Shown piece by piece: positions 27,037 through 35,859 of a DNA stretch of 64,000 bases. The stretch lies in NCBI GenBank assembly GCA_016787755.1, contig JAEUUA010000005.1, forward strand, positions 124,001-188,000, written 5' to 3'. How positions within the stretch are numbered: position 1 is the stretch's first letter; each line of letters starts with the position of its first letter. The notes below the pieces were generated by a model. That model was not told where the DNA came from, did no database searches, and saw only the letters and a list, made by a program, of their open reading frames with translations. Source of the DNA: Cyclobacteriaceae bacterium. Lineage in GTDB: Bacteria > Bacteroidota > Bacteroidia > Cytophagales > Cyclobacteriaceae. Made by a program: the position numbers and the translations under genes.

Positions 27037-27462
27037 ATGAAATCTGTTTTGGTCGTCTTTCTTCTTGCCTTTTCACTCCATGCAGTTGCCCAACATGAAG
27101 GTGTGATTGATTTGAAAAAACATAAAATCGTGATGCAGTTCACCAACAGCGATTCTGTGTCACAAGCATCGGTTGTAAATCAAGTAAAGAATATTCGCAC
27201 CGCATGGCCAAACGCCCAAATTGAAGTTGTGTGTCATGGAGGTGGATTGGACTTACTACAATCTTCAAAATCAAAAGCTGCTGCTGAGGTGGCCGAGTGG
27301 ACCGGCAAAGGAGTTGTGTTTGCTGCCTGTAACAACACGATGACGCGCAGAAATCTCACCAAAGCTGATTTATTGGCCGTTGCCGTAGTGGTTCCCTCTG
27401 CTATGATTGAACTAACGCTAAAGCAAGAGAAAGGATGGGCCTACGTGAAGGGTGCGCATTAA
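27037..27462 (+). CDS. Periplasmic DsrE-family protein
   Basis: The 141-aa protein has a signal peptide (MKSVLVVFLLAFSLHAVAQ). The mature domain matches the DsrE/YchN-like fold: KHKIVMQFTNSDSVSQ, then NAQIEVVCHGGGLDLL and VVFAACNNTM. A cysteine sits in each of the last two blocks, CHGGG and FAACNNT, the latter matching the family's catalytic position. Exported DsrE proteins are thought to take part in sulfur or redox chemistry, but partners are not visible. The ATG at 27037 is used; an upstream frame to 26941 lacks a signal. It stands alone. Confidence 0.85.
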   Translation: MKSVLVVFLLAFSLHAVAQHEGVIDLKKHKIVMQFTNSDSVSQASVVNQVKNIRTAWPNAQIEVVCHGGGLDLLQSSKSKAAAEVAEWTGKGVVFAACNNTMTRRNLTKADLLAVAVVVPSAMIELTLKQEKGWAYVKGAH

Positions 27463-27952
27463 AGTTGATATTTTTTTGTTAATCATTAACCAGTGAAACC
27501 AAGCCGGGCTTCGGTATAAATTTTTGCCTAAGAATAAAATTGCGTACATGATGCTAAACATTTTGTAATTACTTGACCTTACACTAGTAGCTTGGTAACA
27601 AGCACAAAAAAAATAGCTAATCCTTTGAATTTATTTGCCTTTTAAGGCTTTTGCTCAATTTGCGAGATGCACGTAACGTCAACAGTATCATCCCCTTTGG
27701 ACAAGGAACAACTGAAGAACCTGCACCCACAACAGAAGATGAATACAACACTTTGACCAAATGATACAAAGTTCAATGAGTCAGGTCTCAATATGATAAA
27801 GGTTACACATTTCGTGCGCATAGTGGTCTGGTTGCTTTTTTTGTGGATTAAATGGAAACCTAACTGGCCACAACTAATTTATTCCGAAAGAATTGATTAT
27901 TAATTACTAAATTGGTTGCCGGACACACCTTATAGCCCTAGGTTATACGCAA
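27463..27952. other. 490-bp interval without recognised genes
   Basis: The stretch between the DsrE gene and the sensor kinase is AT-rich. It contains a 29-codon frame from ATG 27667 with no recognisable features. No tRNA arms, terminator with T-tract or known riboswitch pattern were found. It may hold the kinase promoter or a degraded gene. Confidence 0.4.
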
Positions 27953-28021
27953 ATGGCAGGGCACCTCAAACAGAGATTTCACCTGAATAAACTAACGTTC
28001 ACTGACGCAGTGAATAACACA

Positions 28022-29860
28022 ATGACTACCAAAAAAAAAGATGATCTTCTGAAGAAATCATTCGACTTGTTTTTTACCATCTTCGAAAACAATACCATTG
28101 GAATGATTTTCACCGATTTAAAAACCACAAAATTTGCATTTGTCAACAGTGCATTTCTAACAATATCAGGTTATACCAAAGAGGAAATTATCGGAAAAAA
28201 ATCGTTTGAAATAAATTTAATTGAACCGATGGTTCGCGAGGAAAATCTATCGCAGCTTAGGAAAGAAAGTGAATTGAGAAATGTCGAAATGTCGATTAGA
28301 AAAAAAAATGGTGAAACATTTTGTGCCCTTGTTTCGGCTCAGACTGTAACACTTGAAGGCAAGAATTATGCAGTTTCTTCATTTATTGACATCAGCAAAC
28401 AAAAAAAAGTAGAAGAACTACTTCGAAAATCCAATGATCTATTCATCAATTTGTTCGATCACAATCCCGCAGCAATTGCTATAAGCAGCTTAAAGGATGC
28501 CAAGATCATAAATATAAATGCGGCTTTTCTTGATGTATTTGGATTCACATGCAAAGAAGAAGTTATTGGAAAAACCGCTGCTGAATTAGATTTTTTGGTG
28601 CGCCCTGAACAGCGAGCCGAAATGACAAGTTTTCTCAAAGAAAATAAATCGGTAAAAAATTATGAGGCCGCCATTATAACCTCAAAAGGAGAGTCAAAGG
28701 TGGTTTCGGCTTCTGCGCTGATCCTTGAACTGAATGAAGAGCCTTGCCTTTTTTCAGTTACAATTGATATAACCGAAAAGCATAAATTGGAAGAACGACT
28801 TAGACAGCTAGCTACTATTGTGGATTTCTCGGATGATGCCATTCACAGTAAATCACCGGATGGAATAATAAAAACGTGGAATAAGGGAGCTGAAAAAATG
28901 TACGGATACACTTTTGAAGAGGTTTTGGGTAAACATATTTCTTTGATAATTCCACCGGAATATATAAACGAGGAAAAAGGAAACAATCTGAGAGTCCAAA
29001 ACCAGGAAATCATTTCACACTACGAAACAGTACGCATGAAAAGAAATGGGGAACAATTCTATGTTTCACTTTCAACATCGCCCATAAAAGATAAGTTAGA
29101 AAATATTGTAGGTATCGCTGTAATTTCTCGTGACATTACTGAGCGGAAAAAAGCAGAAGACTCAAGTAAACTTAAAGATGCATTTCTCTCCATAATAAGT
29201 CATGAAATAAGGACACCCTTAAACGCTATTATGGGCTTCTCGGATATTTTAGCCAAAAGGAAATTAGGGGACCAAGAAAAAGAATATATAACCATCATAA
29301 AATCGGCAGGATATGATCTATTGAAAATAATAAATGACATAATTGACATGTCGAAGATTGAAGCGGGCACAATGGTTTTTGAAGAAACCAGTATTAGTGT
29401 TAAAGAACTTTTTCAATCGCTTAATGAAATGATGACAGCTAAAGCAGGTAAAAAAAATCTTAGCTTATCATTTAACTGCAGCAAAGAGGTGCCCGCTATT
29501 TTATTTGGCGACCAAAAGCGTCTTGAACAAATAATAATCAGCCTCACTAATAACGCAATTGATTTCACGGAAAATGGCACCATAGATGTGCAAGCCAGTG
29601 TTCTTAACAAGGAGGATAAAAATATCTTAATAGAGTTTTCGGTATCTGATACGGGCACAGGAATATCCTTAGACAAAATTAAAACAATTTTTGACCGATT
29701 TCGTCAGATAGAACCCCATGACAAAAGGAAACAAGGAGGAGTAGGACTTGGACTTAGTATTGCAAAACGACTTGTTGAACTTCAGGGTGGTAGCATGACT
29801 GTTGAAAGTGAATTAAAGAAAGGTTCTGTCTTCACCTTTTCCGTACCCTATAAAAATTAA
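28022..29860 (+). CDS. Multi-PAS sensor histidine kinase
   Basis: The product is 612 aa from ATG 28022; an upstream ATG at 27953 adds 23 residues of no clear character. Three PAS domains follow one another (about residues 10-125, 135-255 and 265-385), each with the family's Y/F-x-EEvxGK motif, such as YTKEEIIGKK and YTFEEVLGKH. The kinase has the H-box SIISHEIRTPLNAIMG, N-box NNAIDF, G1 box DTGTGIS and G2 box GVGLGLSIA. No membrane helix is present, so it is a cytoplasmic sensor. No receiver domain or response regulator is adjacent, so its partner is elsewhere. The base composition looks richer in A and T than the flanks. Confidence 0.9.
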   Translation: MTTKKKDDLLKKSFDLFFTIFENNTIGMIFTDLKTTKFAFVNSAFLTISGYTKEEIIGKKSFEINLIEPMVREENLSQLRKESELRNVEMSIRKKNGETFCALVSAQTVTLEGKNYAVSSFIDISKQKKVEELLRKSNDLFINLFDHNPAAIAISSLKDAKIININAAFLDVFGFTCKEEVIGKTAAELDFLVRPEQRAEMTSFLKENKSVKNYEAAIITSKGESKVVSASALILELNEEPCLFSVTIDITEKHKLEERLRQLATIVDFSDDAIHSKSPDGIIKTWNKGAEKMYGYTFEEVLGKHISLIIPPEYINEEKGNNLRVQNQEIISHYETVRMKRNGEQFYVSLSTSPIKDKLENIVGIAVISRDITERKKAEDSSKLKDAFLSIISHEIRTPLNAIMGFSDILAKRKLGDQEKEYITIIKSAGYDLLKIINDIIDMSKIEAGTMVFEETSISVKELFQSLNEMMTAKAGKKNLSLSFNCSKEVPAILFGDQKRLEQIIISLTNNAIDFTENGTIDVQASVLNKEDKNILIEFSVSDTGTGISLDKIKTIFDRFRQIEPHDKRKQGGVGLGLSIAKRLVELQGGSMTVESELKKGSVFTFSVPYKN

Positions 29861-30067
29861 ACTGAAGCCTATATGGACATAAGCCAAAGCGGATAACATG
29901 GTTGCATTGTGCTTTCCGTTTCTTAATTTCGTTCGGTCACGTGGGAGAGAACGCAGCAAGTCGCTAAAACAATTCTAAAGCAAAGCGCGTGATCATTTGG
30001 CTTTAGCTCCTAAATAGCACTACATCAATGAGAAGAAATGATCTACCCTGCATTAAATTCTAGACAA

Positions 30068-31033
30068 ATGAAAAATTTCCTTTTGTTAATGACTTTACTG
30101 CTATCGACCTACCTTTATTGTTCAGGACAGAATCTCAAAAGTTTTAATAATGGCTCCCTAAAACTTTACTACGAGCAATATGGTAAGGGACCTGCACTTT
30201 ATATTTTATCAGGTGGACCAGGGGAAGCACCGGAACATCCATATCGACAAATAGTTGATAGCCTTAAATCCTACTATACTTGCATTTTAATACATCAACG
30301 AGGTTCTGGAAAATCAAGAGACATCCCCATCAATGAAAAGACTATAACCATCGAAAACTACACTCAGGACATTGAACTTTTGAGACAAGAACGTGGCGAC
30401 AAGAAAATTATCTTATTAGGAATATCTTGGGGTGGTTTGCTTGTCATGAATTATGCGGCTCTACATCCTGAATCCGTTTCAAATCTAATTCTCGTATGCT
30501 CAGCTCCTCCATCCTACACAGTTTGGAATGTGCTATTTGACAATCAATATGCGAGACGCTCTAAAGTCGAATTAGATTCAATGGAGCTCTTGCAAAAAAC
30601 ATTTTCGACAAAAACCGAGAAGGAACTTGACTCTCTTAAAGTTATAGATCCTACTAGTAAAGAAATTGTCGCCTATAAGGAATTTATCGCTCTGCATATT
30701 AGAGCTATGTACTATGACAGGAGAAAAATATCGAAGCAGAACTTTCAGGATCTTTTTTATAGTTTCAATTTTCAGCCAATTCCAATAATTGACAACGAAG
30801 TACTGGAAACCAAATGGGATATTACAAACAAACTAAAAAAGTTGAAAACACCAGCTTTGATTGTTTATGGCCGACAAGACGATCAAGGTGAATCCACTTT
30901 CTGTTTGCAACGGGAAAGTTTGAGATTTAGTGAAACACATGTGATAGAAAAATGTGGGCATCAGATTTTGGAGGAGCAACCAACTGAGTTTTTCAAAATA
31001 CTTATGGATTATGTTAAGCGGTCAAGAATCTAA
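30068..31033 (+). CDS. Secreted alpha/beta hydrolase, proline iminopeptidase-like
   Basis: The 321-aa protein has a signal peptide (MKNFLLLMTLLLSTYLYCSGQ), so the ATG at 30068 is preferred over 30038. It has the oxyanion region ILSGGPGEAP, HQRGSGKS (typical of the prolyl aminopeptidase subgroup), the nucleophile elbow GISWGG, an acid near YGRQDDQ and the histidine in EKCGHQILEEQP. It could be a peptidase or esterase in the periplasm. It lies 11 bp before the glyoxalase gene and begins a string of three small genes on the plus strand. Confidence 0.85.
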   Translation: MKNFLLLMTLLLSTYLYCSGQNLKSFNNGSLKLYYEQYGKGPALYILSGGPGEAPEHPYRQIVDSLKSYYTCILIHQRGSGKSRDIPINEKTITIENYTQDIELLRQERGDKKIILLGISWGGLLVMNYAALHPESVSNLILVCSAPPSYTVWNVLFDNQYARRSKVELDSMELLQKTFSTKTEKELDSLKVIDPTSKEIVAYKEFIALHIRAMYYDRRKISKQNFQDLFYSFNFQPIPIIDNEVLETKWDITNKLKKLKTPALIVYGRQDDQGESTFCLQRESLRFSETHVIEKCGHQILEEQPTEFFKILMDYVKRSRI

Positions 31034-31044
31034 ACAGGAGAGAT

Positions 31045-31431
31045 ATGAAAAACAAGATGACACACTTTGCTATTCACATTGATAATATGGAAAGGGCAAA
31101 GAATTTTTACGGGCACGTATTTGATTGGGGCTTTGCCACTTATGGACCACCCGACTTTTTACAAATAAAGACCGACAACACAGAAAACGGAGAGCTCATT
31201 GGAGCGTTGCAAGCACGGACATACTCTCCGGTGAAAGAAAAGCTAATCGGATTAGAATGTACGATGAGCGTTGATAGTGTTGACGAAGTAGTCAAAAGGG
31301 TTCAACATAATGGTGGCCAAATACTTATGGCCAAAACAGCGATTCCTCATGTTGGCTGGATTACAAAGTTTTTAGACACAGAGGGTAATCTTATTTGTGC
31401 CCTGCAATCTGACAGCGGAGCAAGAGGCTAA
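31045..31431 (+). CDS. VOC / glyoxalase-family protein
   Basis: The 128-aa protein is one VOC domain: MTHFAIHIDNMERAKNFYGHVF at the start (cut to fit, the MERAKNFY block is diagnostic) with paired beta-alpha-beta-beta-beta modules and DTEGNLICALQ at the end. Metal-binding histidine and glutamate positions are plausible (H7, E119 in EGN). Such proteins include resistance proteins and isomerases; the role is not set by sequence. It is 5 bp before the DUF1801 gene. Confidence 0.85.
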   Translation: MKNKMTHFAIHIDNMERAKNFYGHVFDWGFATYGPPDFLQIKTDNTENGELIGALQARTYSPVKEKLIGLECTMSVDSVDEVVKRVQHNGGQILMAKTAIPHVGWITKFLDTEGNLICALQSDSGARG

Positions 31432-31436
31432 AAGAA

Positions 31437-31874
31437 ATGAATAAGCTCAGAAAAATTCATCCCGATTTTCTTTACTTGTTGCAGCTTAAAGAGCAAAAAG
31501 TAGTTAATTTATTCAACGATCTCCGAGAATACATCCTGGAAATCTATCCCGAGAGTAATGAAATACTTTACCATACTCATGCATTGACTACCGTATTTTC
31601 AATTTCAGACAAACTCTCAGATGCGTTTTGTATGTTGCCCATCTATACGAATCATTTGAACCTGGGTTTTAATAAAGGTACGCTGCTAAAGGACCCAAAT
31701 AAATTATTAAGAGGAACTGGAAATTTAATTAGACATGTTCCAGTAGACAATCCCAAAGATTACCGAAACAAAAAAGTAAAAGACCTAATAAAATCAGCTT
31801 TAGACATTGCAATTGCAGATATGGACAAACCAACAAAATCAAAAGGCAAGTCGATTTCCAAAATTAAAATATAA
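31437..31874 (+). CDS. DUF1801-like protein
   Basis: The 145-aa protein resembles DUF1801 (YdhG-like) proteins: a helical N-terminal part (LREYILEIYPESNEILYH), a central beta sheet (TVFSISDKLSDAFCMLPIYTNHLNLGF) and the final VKDLIKSALDIA helix. The C-terminus is lysine-rich. Function is unknown. It follows the VOC gene closely, so both probably share a transcript. Confidence 0.75.
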   Translation: MNKLRKIHPDFLYLLQLKEQKVVNLFNDLREYILEIYPESNEILYHTHALTTVFSISDKLSDAFCMLPIYTNHLNLGFNKGTLLKDPNKLLRGTGNLIRHVPVDNPKDYRNKKVKDLIKSALDIAIADMDKPTKSKGKSISKIKI

Positions 31875-31945
31875 AGCAAAGGAAAGTATTCCTCACTAAC
31901 CACATGGGCATCGAAGCCTACAACAGTCTAACCACTAACGATTCT

Positions 31946-33271
31946 ATGAAACGAAGAACTTTTATAAAACAATCAACTTTTACAGCGATGAGCCTTGCTT
32001 TATTAGGCGCTAACCAATCCCATGGAAAAAGTATGGTTGAGGGCAAAACCCTTCAAGTAAACGGGTCGCGCATTGAAAGTCGTATCATGGAGCTTGCTCA
32101 ATTTGGTAAAGACCAAAAAGGCCGCGGCTATCGCGTTGCCTATACAAAAGGGGATGTTGAAGGGCGGGCCTGGTTTTTAGGACTGATGAAAAAGGCCGGA
32201 CTGGAAACAACCATTGATGCCGGTGGTAATATGATCGGAAAACGAAAAGGAAAAAATCACTCGTTAAAACCCATTGCCTTTGGTTCGCATATTGACATGG
32301 TGCCTGATGGAGGCAACTACGATGGAACGCTGGGGTCAATAAGTGCATTGGAAGTAATTGATGTACTGAATGAACGAAGTCTTGTTACCAATCATCCGCT
32401 GGAGGTAATCATTTTCGCAAATGAAGAAGGAGGTCTTATTGGCAGCAAGGCCATTGCTGGTCAACTTACATCAGAAGGATTAAAACAAGTGAGTCAAAGT
32501 GGGTTGATTATGGCAGAGGGAATCAAAGCCATTGGAGGGGATCCGGACAACATTCAATCGTGCATGAGAAAAAAGGGCGACATTCATGCCTTTCTGGAAT
32601 TGCATATTGAGCAAGGTGGTATTTTGGAAGCCGAAAATTTACAGATTGGTGTGGTGGAGGGGATTGTAGGGATTAGTGATTATGAGGTAACTGTAGAAGG
32701 TGTTGCCAACCATGCAGGAACTACGCCTATGAAGTTACGGCAAGATGCATTATTGGCGTCATCAAAATTAATCATTGCAGTAAACGATGTGATTAACAGT
32801 ATGCCAGGAAATCAAGTAGGAACTATTGGAAAAATTACTGCCTTGCCAGGGGCGTACAACGTAGTGCCCGGCCTTGTCACCCTGGGCTTAGAAATACGCG
32901 ATTTATCTGCTGAAAAAATTGAACAGTTGTTTGGTGAGATTCAAAAACGTGCTGCCATCATCGCCAAGGACTCGAAAACACGAATTAGTTTTAAGCGTGA
33001 AGCCAGCGAGGTAAAACCTGCTCTGACTGATAAACAATTACAGCAACAGATTGAAGCCTCTGCAAAAGCGTTAGGGCTTTCAACAAAGTTTATGCAGAGC
33101 GGTGCTGGTCATGATTCACAACAGATGGCGATGATTGCTCCCGTGGCTATGATCTTCGTACCAAGTGTAGGCGGCATTAGTCATTCCCCCAAAGAATTCA
33201 CCAAAGTTGTGGATATGACTAATGGAGCGAATGTACTATTAAATACGCTCCTAACGCTTGACAGAGGGTAA
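31946..33271 (+). CDS. M20-family amidohydrolase (carbamoylase/allantoate amidohydrolase type), Tat signal
   Basis: The 441-aa protein starts KRRTFIKQSTFTAMSLALLG, a twin-arginine export signal (RRxFxK). The catalytic domain has the M20 dinuclear zinc site: GSHIDMVPDGGNYDG, NEEGGLIGSKA and HIEQGGILE, then the dimerisation domain GVANHAGTTPM and the final SGAGHDSQQMA and GGISHSPKE. This set matches N-carbamoyl amino acid or allantoate amidohydrolases (hydantoinase/carbamoylase family). Export is unusual for that subfamily, whose best known members are cytoplasmic. The ATG at 31946 is preferred over 31904. It converges with the D-aminoacylase-like gene, which suggests related substrates. Confidence 0.85.
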   Translation: MKRRTFIKQSTFTAMSLALLGANQSHGKSMVEGKTLQVNGSRIESRIMELAQFGKDQKGRGYRVAYTKGDVEGRAWFLGLMKKAGLETTIDAGGNMIGKRKGKNHSLKPIAFGSHIDMVPDGGNYDGTLGSISALEVIDVLNERSLVTNHPLEVIIFANEEGGLIGSKAIAGQLTSEGLKQVSQSGLIMAEGIKAIGGDPDNIQSCMRKKGDIHAFLELHIEQGGILEAENLQIGVVEGIVGISDYEVTVEGVANHAGTTPMKLRQDALLASSKLIIAVNDVINSMPGNQVGTIGKITALPGAYNVVPGLVTLGLEIRDLSAEKIEQLFGEIQKRAAIIAKDSKTRISFKREASEVKPALTDKQLQQQIEASAKALGLSTKFMQSGAGHDSQQMAMIAPVAMIFVPSVGGISHSPKEFTKVVDMTNGANVLLNTLLTLDRG

Positions 33272-33337
33272 AGCTAACTGTGCGAAGCTTCTATGCAGCC
33301 TTCTTTTGTCTGCATGCTTTTGCCCACCTGATCGGCC

Positions 33338-35020
33338 TTACTTTCCTTTCCACCCTGGCCCTCTTACTACCCTCCCGGGTGTTGCACCGGTGTGTTCTCC
33401 ATTGGCTAACACCTGCGTTCCATTTACAAACACATGCACCATGCCGGTGCTGTATTGATGTGGCTTTTCAAACGTAGCATGATCCTGAATTTTTGCCGGA
33501 TCGAAAATAGCCAGGTCGGCAAAGTATCCGGGTTTTAATAAACCACGCTTTTTTATTTTTAAGTTTGAGGCAGGTAGTGAGGTAAGTTTGCGAATAGCTT
33601 CTTCCAAGGTTAGTACCTTTTCATCGCGCACATACTTGCCTAATACACGCGCAAAATTTCCATACGCTCTTGGATGGGTACTCGATTTAAGAAACACACC
33701 TTCCGTAGCTGGCGATTCCGCATCTGATCCAAAACTTAAATACGGCAAAGCCAATTGGCGTTTTATATTCTCTTCACTCATCATAAAATAAGCGGTGCCC
33801 ACACGTGTACTATCGGCAATTACCAAATCCATCGCAGTCTCTTCCGGACTCTTGCCATACATCTTAGCCACTTCAGCAAGCGTCTTTCCAGTGAATTGTT
33901 TCAAAGAATCATTCGCAAAGCCCAATAACAAAACACGATCGGGGCTACCCGCCATCAACAAAAGATTCTCCCATTTGTCGGATGGCTTTCGCATTTCATC
34001 CAAGGCTTGCTTTCGGATTTTTGGATCTTGCAAACGCTTAATCCAAACTTTAATTCCACCCTCCTGAACCCAGGGTGGCATAGAAGCATCCAGTCCGGTG
34101 GCACCTGCAGGATACGTGTACATATCGGCAGTAATTTTTAAACCTTCTTTATTAGCCTGATCAATTTTTGCGAGTACAGAGTCCAGTTTCCACCAGTTGT
34201 CGTTCCCTGCCATCTTTAAATGATAAATCTCTGCAGGAAGTTTTCCTTCGCGTGCAATGCGAATGGTTTCATCCACAGCTCCAAAAATTCCATTGCCTTC
34301 GCTACGCATGTGCGTAATGTACATACCATTATATTCGCCAGCCACCTTACATAATTCAATCAACTCTTCGGTAGAGGAATAATTAGCCGGAGCATAAATC
34401 AGTGATGAGCCTACGCCAAGCGCACCTTCTTCCATAGCTTGTTTCACCAAGGCTTTCATGCGCATCATCTCCTCTGCGTTAGGCAACCTGTTTTCGTACC
34501 CTAATTGATGTACGCGAGCTGTAGTGGCTCCGATAAACGAAGCAACATTAGGGGTGATACCTCTTCGCTCCAGCGATTCCAGGTATTCTCCCAACGTTGT
34601 CCAATCAATTTCATATTTCCAATCGGGGTTGCGATTCATATCTGCCACCGCATCGGCTTTCATCTGATCACTTAACGGCCCCATGCTTGAACCTTCCCCA
34701 AAAACTTCCAGCGTTACGCCTTGCCGAATATCAGCTTGAGAGTTTCCATCTATAATCAGTGACTCTGTAGCCCAACTTAACATGTTGATAAATCCCGGTG
34801 ACACAGCAAGACCGGTAGCATCGATTTCTTTTTCGCCCACGGCCTTTGACAGATCACCAATAAACGCAATGGTATCTGCATGTATTCCCACATCCGCAAC
34901 GATACCGGCAGCCCCGGATCCATCATACACAATGCCACCACGAATGATGACTTGATACGTTTGCTTTTGACATGCACTCAAAATAAAGAGGAAGAGAAAT
35001 AAATATAGAATTTTTTTCAT
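33338..35020 (-). CDS. D-aminoacylase-like amidohydrolase, lipoprotein (copy 1)
   Basis: The 560-aa protein has a lipoprotein signal (LFLFILSAC, cysteine 17) from ATG 35020. It is an amidohydrolase-superfamily barrel of the N-acyl-D-amino-acid deacylase group: VIIRGGIVYDGSG, SPGFINMLSWA, QGVTLEVFGEG, DMYTYPAG, GSDAE, HPRAYGNF and the closing FVNGTQVLANGEHTG. The usual PGFIDxHxHxD metal motif is replaced by INMLSWA (residues 78-84), and the cysteine-containing GNCG motif by GEGS. Activity and metal content are therefore uncertain. It is the last gene of a minus-strand unit that also holds a second copy at 37095-38735. Confidence 0.85.
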   Translation of the reverse strand: MKKILYLFLFLFILSACQKQTYQVIIRGGIVYDGSGAAGIVADVGIHADTIAFIGDLSKAVGEKEIDATGLAVSPGFINMLSWATESLIIDGNSQADIRQGVTLEVFGEGSSMGPLSDQMKADAVADMNRNPDWKYEIDWTTLGEYLESLERRGITPNVASFIGATTARVHQLGYENRLPNAEEMMRMKALVKQAMEEGALGVGSSLIYAPANYSSTEELIELCKVAGEYNGMYITHMRSEGNGIFGAVDETIRIAREGKLPAEIYHLKMAGNDNWWKLDSVLAKIDQANKEGLKITADMYTYPAGATGLDASMPPWVQEGGIKVWIKRLQDPKIRKQALDEMRKPSDKWENLLLMAGSPDRVLLLGFANDSLKQFTGKTLAEVAKMYGKSPEETAMDLVIADSTRVGTAYFMMSEENIKRQLALPYLSFGSDAESPATEGVFLKSSTHPRAYGNFARVLGKYVRDEKVLTLEEAIRKLTSLPASNLKIKKRGLLKPGYFADLAIFDPAKIQDHATFEKPHQYSTGMVHVFVNGTQVLANGEHTGATPGRVVRGPGWKGK

Positions 35021-35079
35021 AGGTATAGGTTTCGGAGCAATGAAGGTAATGATTTCCCACAAGGAATGGAACGTGAAAT

Positions 35080-35817
35080 TCATTCTGGATTAACTCTTCC
35101 CATCCTTAGGAAAAGCGGAAAGGTAACGCGCATAGAATCTTGATTCCACAAGGGAGTTATACCTTCCATAAGTTTTTCTACCGGATTTGTTTTGTTCGCC
35201 TCCATGTATTTGCGAACAGCCGACCAGGTAGTAAGGTATCCGGCCAATTGCTTTATGGGCCAGTCAACATGAAATTCAAAAGTTGGAGCAGCTATCTCTT
35301 CGAACGGAAAGGGAATGGTTTTGTAGTGCTTATCAATAAAGTGTCGCTCCTTATCCCAATAAGAACCAACGATATTTTTATAAAAATCCTGAATGAGTAA
35401 ATCCATTTCAGGATGAATGCTAAGCAGGCTATAGCCCCATACAGCAAGAACTGCGTTGGGCTTAGCTACGCGGTTAACCTCTTGGTAAAAGGTTTCCAAA
35501 TCAAACCAGTGAACCGCTTGCGAGACCGTCACCAAATCAATACTCCTGTCACCAAAAGAAGTTTTCTCGCCACACACCGAATAAAAAATAGTGTCAGCTT
35601 TATAGGCTTGCTTAATTTGCTTGGCGCTGATATCGGTAGCCAGTACGTTCTTGAATTTCGTACTTAGCACTCGCGCAGATTGACCATTACCCGTGCCGCA
35701 ATCCCATGCCACATCAAATTTTTTTACGTACGAAAAGATGAAATCATACAACGTAGCCGGATAAGTAGGCCGAAACAGTGAATAGAGTGCTGAGTGTTCT
35801 GAAAATAAATCTTTCAT
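35080..35817 (-). CDS. Class I SAM-dependent methyltransferase
   Basis: The 245-aa protein shows motif I AWDCGTGNGQSAR (residues about 38-50), the acidic LATDISAKQI of motif II, and VTVSQAVHWFDLETFYQEVNRV typical of the UbiE/trans-aconitate-type methyltransferase subgroup. No signal peptide, so cytoplasmic. The ATG at 35817 is chosen; a TTG at 35832 lies inside the palindrome. Start is 14 nt from the end of the perfect palindrome at 35832-35859. Substrate is unknown; in this operon it sits between the oxidoreductase and D-aminoacylase-like genes. Confidence 0.85.
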   Translation of the reverse strand: MKDLFSEHSALYSLFRPTYPATLYDFIFSYVKKFDVAWDCGTGNGQSARVLSTKFKNVLATDISAKQIKQAYKADTIFYSVCGEKTSFGDRSIDLVTVSQAVHWFDLETFYQEVNRVAKPNAVLAVWGYSLLSIHPEMDLLIQDFYKNIVGSYWDKERHFIDKHYKTIPFPFEEIAAPTFEFHVDWPIKQLAGYLTTWSAVRKYMEANKTNPVEKLMEGITPLWNQDSMRVTFPLFLRMGRVNPE

Positions 35818-35831
35818 GCTGATTACTAACA

Positions 35832-35859
35832 ACCTAAGGAGTACTAGTACTCCTTAGGT
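35832..35859. repeat. Perfect 28-nt palindrome between two operon genes
   Basis: The 14-nt left arm ACCTAAGGAGTACT is followed without gap by its exact reverse complement. In RNA of either strand it folds into a 12-bp hairpin with a 4-nt CUAG loop. It begins in the last codons of the upstream Gfo/Idh gene, and that gene's UAA (complement of 35854-35856) lies in the stem. The stem also contains AAGGAG. It is immediately before the methyltransferase start. No T-tract follows, so it is not a standard terminator. Confidence 0.9.

Noticed and set aside
27667..27756. 29-codon frame in the 490-bp interval
   Set aside because: Very short, no signal, ribosome site or similarity that I can recognise.
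29861..30067. Possible integron attC site before the alpha/beta hydrolase gene (hairpin ctaaagc/gctttag)
   Set aside because: No paired R-box/L-box core sites (GTTRRRY and RYYYAAC) around it, and no integrase seen.
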